Shown here: in pieces, positions 61,778 to 64,000 of the stretch | Layout: every line of letters begins with the position of its first letter | Position numbering within the stretch: the stretch's first letter is position 1 | Assembly: GCF_036226605.1 (NCBI RefSeq) | Contig: NZ_CP109000.1 | Coordinates: 3,468,501-3,532,500, forward strand | Source: Streptomyces sp. NBC_00704 | Lineage (GTDB): Bacteria; Actinomycetota; Actinomycetes; Streptomycetales; Streptomycetaceae | Reading direction: 5' to 3' | Length of the DNA stretch: 64,000 nucleotides | The notes under the pieces: generated by a model | The model's database searches: none | The model's input: only the letters and a program-made list of their open reading frames with translations | What the model was told of the DNA's origin: nothing | Translations under genes and position numbers: made by a program

Positions 61778-62986
61778 TCAGGGCAGGACTTCCGTCGGCA
61801 CGGCGGCGTCCGGGCGCGGCGCGGCGCGGCCGGCGAGCGCCAGCGCCGCGGTCACCGCGATCGACGCGCCCGCCATCACGGCCATCGCCGTTCCGGGCGC
61901 GGTGAGTTGGGCCAGTCCGCCCGCCAGGGCCGCGCTCACGCCCTGGAGGGTGAGCATCCCGGCCGAGTGCAAACCGAGGGCGTGACCGCTGAGTTCGGGC
62001 GGGGTCAGGCGCATCAGCCGCTCCTGCTGCACCAGGCTCGCGCCGAAGCCGACGGAGGCGAGGGCGGCGCAGGCCGCGGCGAGCGGAACGCCGGGGTGCA
62101 GCGCGAACAGGGTGTAGGGGGCGGCCAGGAGCAGCAGCAGCGGGGTGGCGAGGCGGGAGCGCCGGTGCGGCGGCAGGAGGCGGCCCACGAGGACGTCGCC
62201 GGCCAGCATGCCGAGCGCGGCGCACGCGAACAGCGTGCCCGCCGCGCCGGGGTCGTAGGGCACGAACAGGGCCTCGCAGCCGACGACGAGACCGTTGGGC
62301 AGCCACAGCCCCAGGTAGGTCAGGCGGCGTGGCCGGGAGGACCACAGGGCGGTGTTGGCGCGCCGGGTGGCCGCCGCCGACAGCCGGCCGGCGGCGCGCG
62401 GCGCACGGGCGGTCAGCCCGAGGCGGGCGACGGCTGCCGAGACCGCGTACAGCAGGGCGGCGAGCAGGAGGACCGGGCGCGGGGACAGCGCGGTCACGAG
62501 CGCGCCACCGGTGGCGTAACCGGTGATCTGCGTCAGCCCGCTCATCATGTTGAACAGCGAACGCCCCGGCAGATAGCCGCCCCCGGCGCCGCCGAGGATC
62601 TCGTTCAGCAGGCCCCAGCGGACGCCGCCGCCGAGCGAGGCGATCAGCCCCTGCACGAGGACGACGGCGAAGACGCCCCAGGTCGGCAGCCCCGGCAGCG
62701 CCATGAGGGCCGTGGCGGCGGCGAAGGCCAGCGAGAGGCCGGTCAGCGCCGACCGCGGCGGCAGCCGGTCGGACCCCGAGAGCAGCACGGTCGCGCCCAG
62801 CACCTGCGCGAGGGACGGCCCGAACATGCTCACCGCCGACAGCAGCGGCGAACCGGTGGCCCGGAAGACGAGGGTGGCGAGGGCGAGCCCGCCGACCGTC
62901 TGGGCGGCGGTGTGGGCGGCGGAGGAGAGGAACAGCGGGGTGAACTCGGGGACGCGGAAGAGCTGGCGGTAGGAGAGGCCGGTCAT
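61778..62986 (-). CDS. MFS transporter
   Basis: 402 residues from the ATG at 62986. Eleven to twelve hydrophobic helices; the N-terminal YRQLFRVPEFTPLFLSSAAHTAAQTVGGLAL is typical of the small MFS exporters (MdfA/enterobactin-exporter-like) of Streptomyces. Motif A is degenerate (LSGSDRLPPRSAL). It lies divergent from a probable ArsR-type regulator that should control it. Efflux of a small toxic compound is plausible. Confidence 0.85.
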   Translation of the reverse strand: MTGLSYRQLFRVPEFTPLFLSSAAHTAAQTVGGLALATLVFRATGSPLLSAVSMFGPSLAQVLGATVLLSGSDRLPPRSALTGLSLAFAAATALMALPGLPTWGVFAVVLVQGLIASLGGGVRWGLLNEILGGAGGGYLPGRSLFNMMSGLTQITGYATGGALVTALSPRPVLLLAALLYAVSAAVARLGLTARAPRAAGRLSAAATRRANTALWSSRPRRLTYLGLWLPNGLVVGCEALFVPYDPGAAGTLFACAALGMLAGDVLVGRLLPPHRRSRLATPLLLLLAAPYTLFALHPGVPLAAACAALASVGFGASLVQQERLMRLTPPELSGHALGLHSAGMLTLQGVSAALAGGLAQLTAPGTAMAVMAGASIAVTAALALAGRAAPRPDAAVPTEVLP

Positions 62987-63024
62987 GGCCGCAGTCTGGG
63001 GCGGGTTCGGGAAGGGCGGTTATT

Positions 63025-63044
63025 GTTTCGCCGGCCCGCGAAAC
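63025..63044. promoter_or_regulatory. Palindromic operator candidate
   Basis: GTTTCG and CGAAAC (63025-63030, 63039-63044) form a 6-bp inverted repeat around 8 bases, 38 bases upstream of the MFS start. It is a good position for repression by the divergent regulator. Confidence 0.5.
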
Positions 63045-63049
63045 GTCGT

Positions 63050-63189
63050 GGGCCGCGGGGCACGAGACGTGGACGCCGGGGAACGACATGGACGCCGGGG
63101 AACGTCGTGGGCCGCGCGGATCACCGCTGGTCGCGCGGATCACCGCGGATGGCGCGGATCACCGCTGGTCGCGCGGATCACCGCGGACG
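63050..63189. repeat. 19-bp tandem repeats in a divergent promoter
   Basis: Two copies of GGACGCCGGGGAACG(A/T)C(A/G)T occur at 63071-63108 and four copies of GCGCGGATCACCGC(T/G)G at 63114-63189, each unit 19 bases; the four alternate between ...TGGTC and ...GGATG/GGACG ends, so the larger period is 38. An earlier, poorer unit begins near 63050. Confidence 0.75.
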
Positions 63190-63238
63190 GCGGGGAACGC
63201 CGTAGGCGGCGGAGGACGGCCGGAAGGAGGTGCGGGGC

Positions 63239-64000
63239 ATGGGCTGGTGGCAGGTGAACGCCGACACCCTCGCCCGCAGCCGGTTCGTGCTCTCCCCGCT
63301 CGCCGAGACCTTCGCGAGCCTGAAGCTGCTGCACGCGGGGACCGGCGCGCACCCCGGCGAGCACGCCTGGCTGCGCGCCCACCTCCCCGGCCACCGCGCG
63401 AGGATGGCCGCCGACCCGGTGACCGCGCTGCTCGTGCGGGCCGGGCTCGGGTCGTGGGAATCCCCCCGCGCGGGCGGTTCCGGGCGCGGGGGATGGATCG
63501 CCGACTTCCTCACGCCGACGCCGAGGGAGGGCGAGAGCTTCGAGGAGGGCGTGGCGCGGGTGCGGGCGGCGGACCCGGCGGCGGCCCGGGCCCATCTGCG
63601 GACGTCCCTGGCCGGTCCGCTGCCCGCCGCCCTGGAGCGCGACGACCTGCCCGAGCGGGCGGCGGCGCTGCTGGAGCACGTGTGGGAGACGGGCGTGCGG
63701 CCGTACTGGGAACGGCGGCGGCGCGTCCTCGAGGCCGACGTCGTGGCGCGCACCGCGCTGGTCAGCCGGGGCGGCTGGGCCGCCGTGCTGGACTCGCTGC
63801 GGCCGGGCACGCGCTGGCTCGGGGAGAGCCGCTTCCAGGTCAACCCGCACGAGTACCCGCCCCGCGAGGCCTCCGGCGCGGAGCTGCTGTTCGTGCCGGT
63901 CACCCCGGAGACCGGCTGGGTCGCCTGGGAGGGGCGGGAGCGGTACGCGGTGGTCTACCCGTGCTCCGGCGTCCTCGCCGGGGACCGCGAGGAGCGCGCC
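63239..64000 (+). CDS. Probable ArsR-type regulator (3' end outside the window)
   Basis: 254 codons from the ATG at 63239 (GGAGG 9 bases upstream), open to the right edge. The start MGWWQVNADTLARSRFVLSP then LAETFASLKLLHAG and DPVTALLVRAGL is that of a large Streptomyces group of ArsR/winged-helix regulators in which the helix-turn-helix lies at the C-terminus, beyond this window. AEELLFVPVTPETGWVAWEG-like text near 220 is the central domain. It is divergent from the MFS gene, its likely target. Confidence 0.6.
   Translation, partial: MGWWQVNADTLARSRFVLSPLAETFASLKLLHAGTGAHPGEHAWLRAHLPGHRARMAADPVTALLVRAGLGSWESPRAGGSGRGGWIADFLTPTPREGESFEEGVARVRAADPAAARAHLRTSLAGPLPAALERDDLPERAAALLEHVWETGVRPYWERRRRVLEADVVARTALVSRGGWAAVLDSLRPGTRWLGESRFQVNPHEYPPREASGAELLFVPVTPETGWVAWEGRERYAVVYPCSGVLAGDREERA

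Overview
This 64 kb window is very GC-rich. It has actinobacterial gene order, many GTG/TTG starts and frequent 4-bp ATGA/GTGA gene overlaps. A GH11 xylanase/acetylxylan esterase pair of the Streptomyces type, a type I-E CRISPR locus with actinobacterial repeats and XRE/TPR regulators all point to Streptomyces or a close relative. No search could be run, so all family names rest on motifs and remembered family features.

Left part (1-10.5 kb): the tail of an unknown gene and an XRE/ImmA-type regulator-protease, then a leftward regulator-flavoprotein pair. Divergent from that pair is a tightly coupled rightward operon: an anti-sigma-like ATPase, a MurA-like enolpyruvyl transferase with its catalytic residues, a 5'-nucleotidase-like phosphoesterase, two dCTP-deaminase-like proteins and a GT4 glycosyltransferase. 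A serine hydrolase follows. The two deaminase-like proteins have lost opposite halves of the expected active site. I read the operon as a candidate uncharacterised nucleotide or nucleoside pathway.

Defence-rich part (11-31 kb): a short CRISPR array, a Cascade operon (cas8e-cse2-cas7e-cas5e-cas6e), a perfect 16-bp hairpin, cas3, and a long eroded array of about 50 repeats. No cas1 or cas2 is present here. Next come a PIN-like protein, two coupled AbiTii-like membrane proteins and a large NACHT-type NTPase with a nuclease-like N-terminus and a C-terminal zinc ribbon. The segment ends in debris: an arsC remnant, the 3' half of a tRNA-Arg(CCU) that looks like an attachment site, and a phage terminase tail.

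Middle part (31-48 kb): a HelD-like helicase with a long C-terminal extension and a head-to-head junction where two genes have both lost their 5' ends. A metabolic block follows: an aldo/keto reductase with a divergent HTH regulator, an NAD(P)-binding protein, and a TetR-controlled tautomerase/alcohol dehydrogenase set with conspicuous repeated operators. Then come a Uma2-type nuclease, a secreted protein, an MFS exporter, a membrane protein and an orphan sugar-binding lipoprotein.

Right part (49-64 kb): the xylanase and acetylxylan esterase genes, whose binding modules are almost identical at DNA level; a BlaI-type repressor with a matching operator; and a three-gene leftward operon encoding an alpha/beta hydrolase, a caspase-like/P-loop/propeller protein and a 1734-residue P-loop protein. 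This operon is the best candidate in the window for an undescribed conflict or signalling system. An MFS transporter and a divergent partial regulator, separated by 19-bp tandem repeats, close the window.
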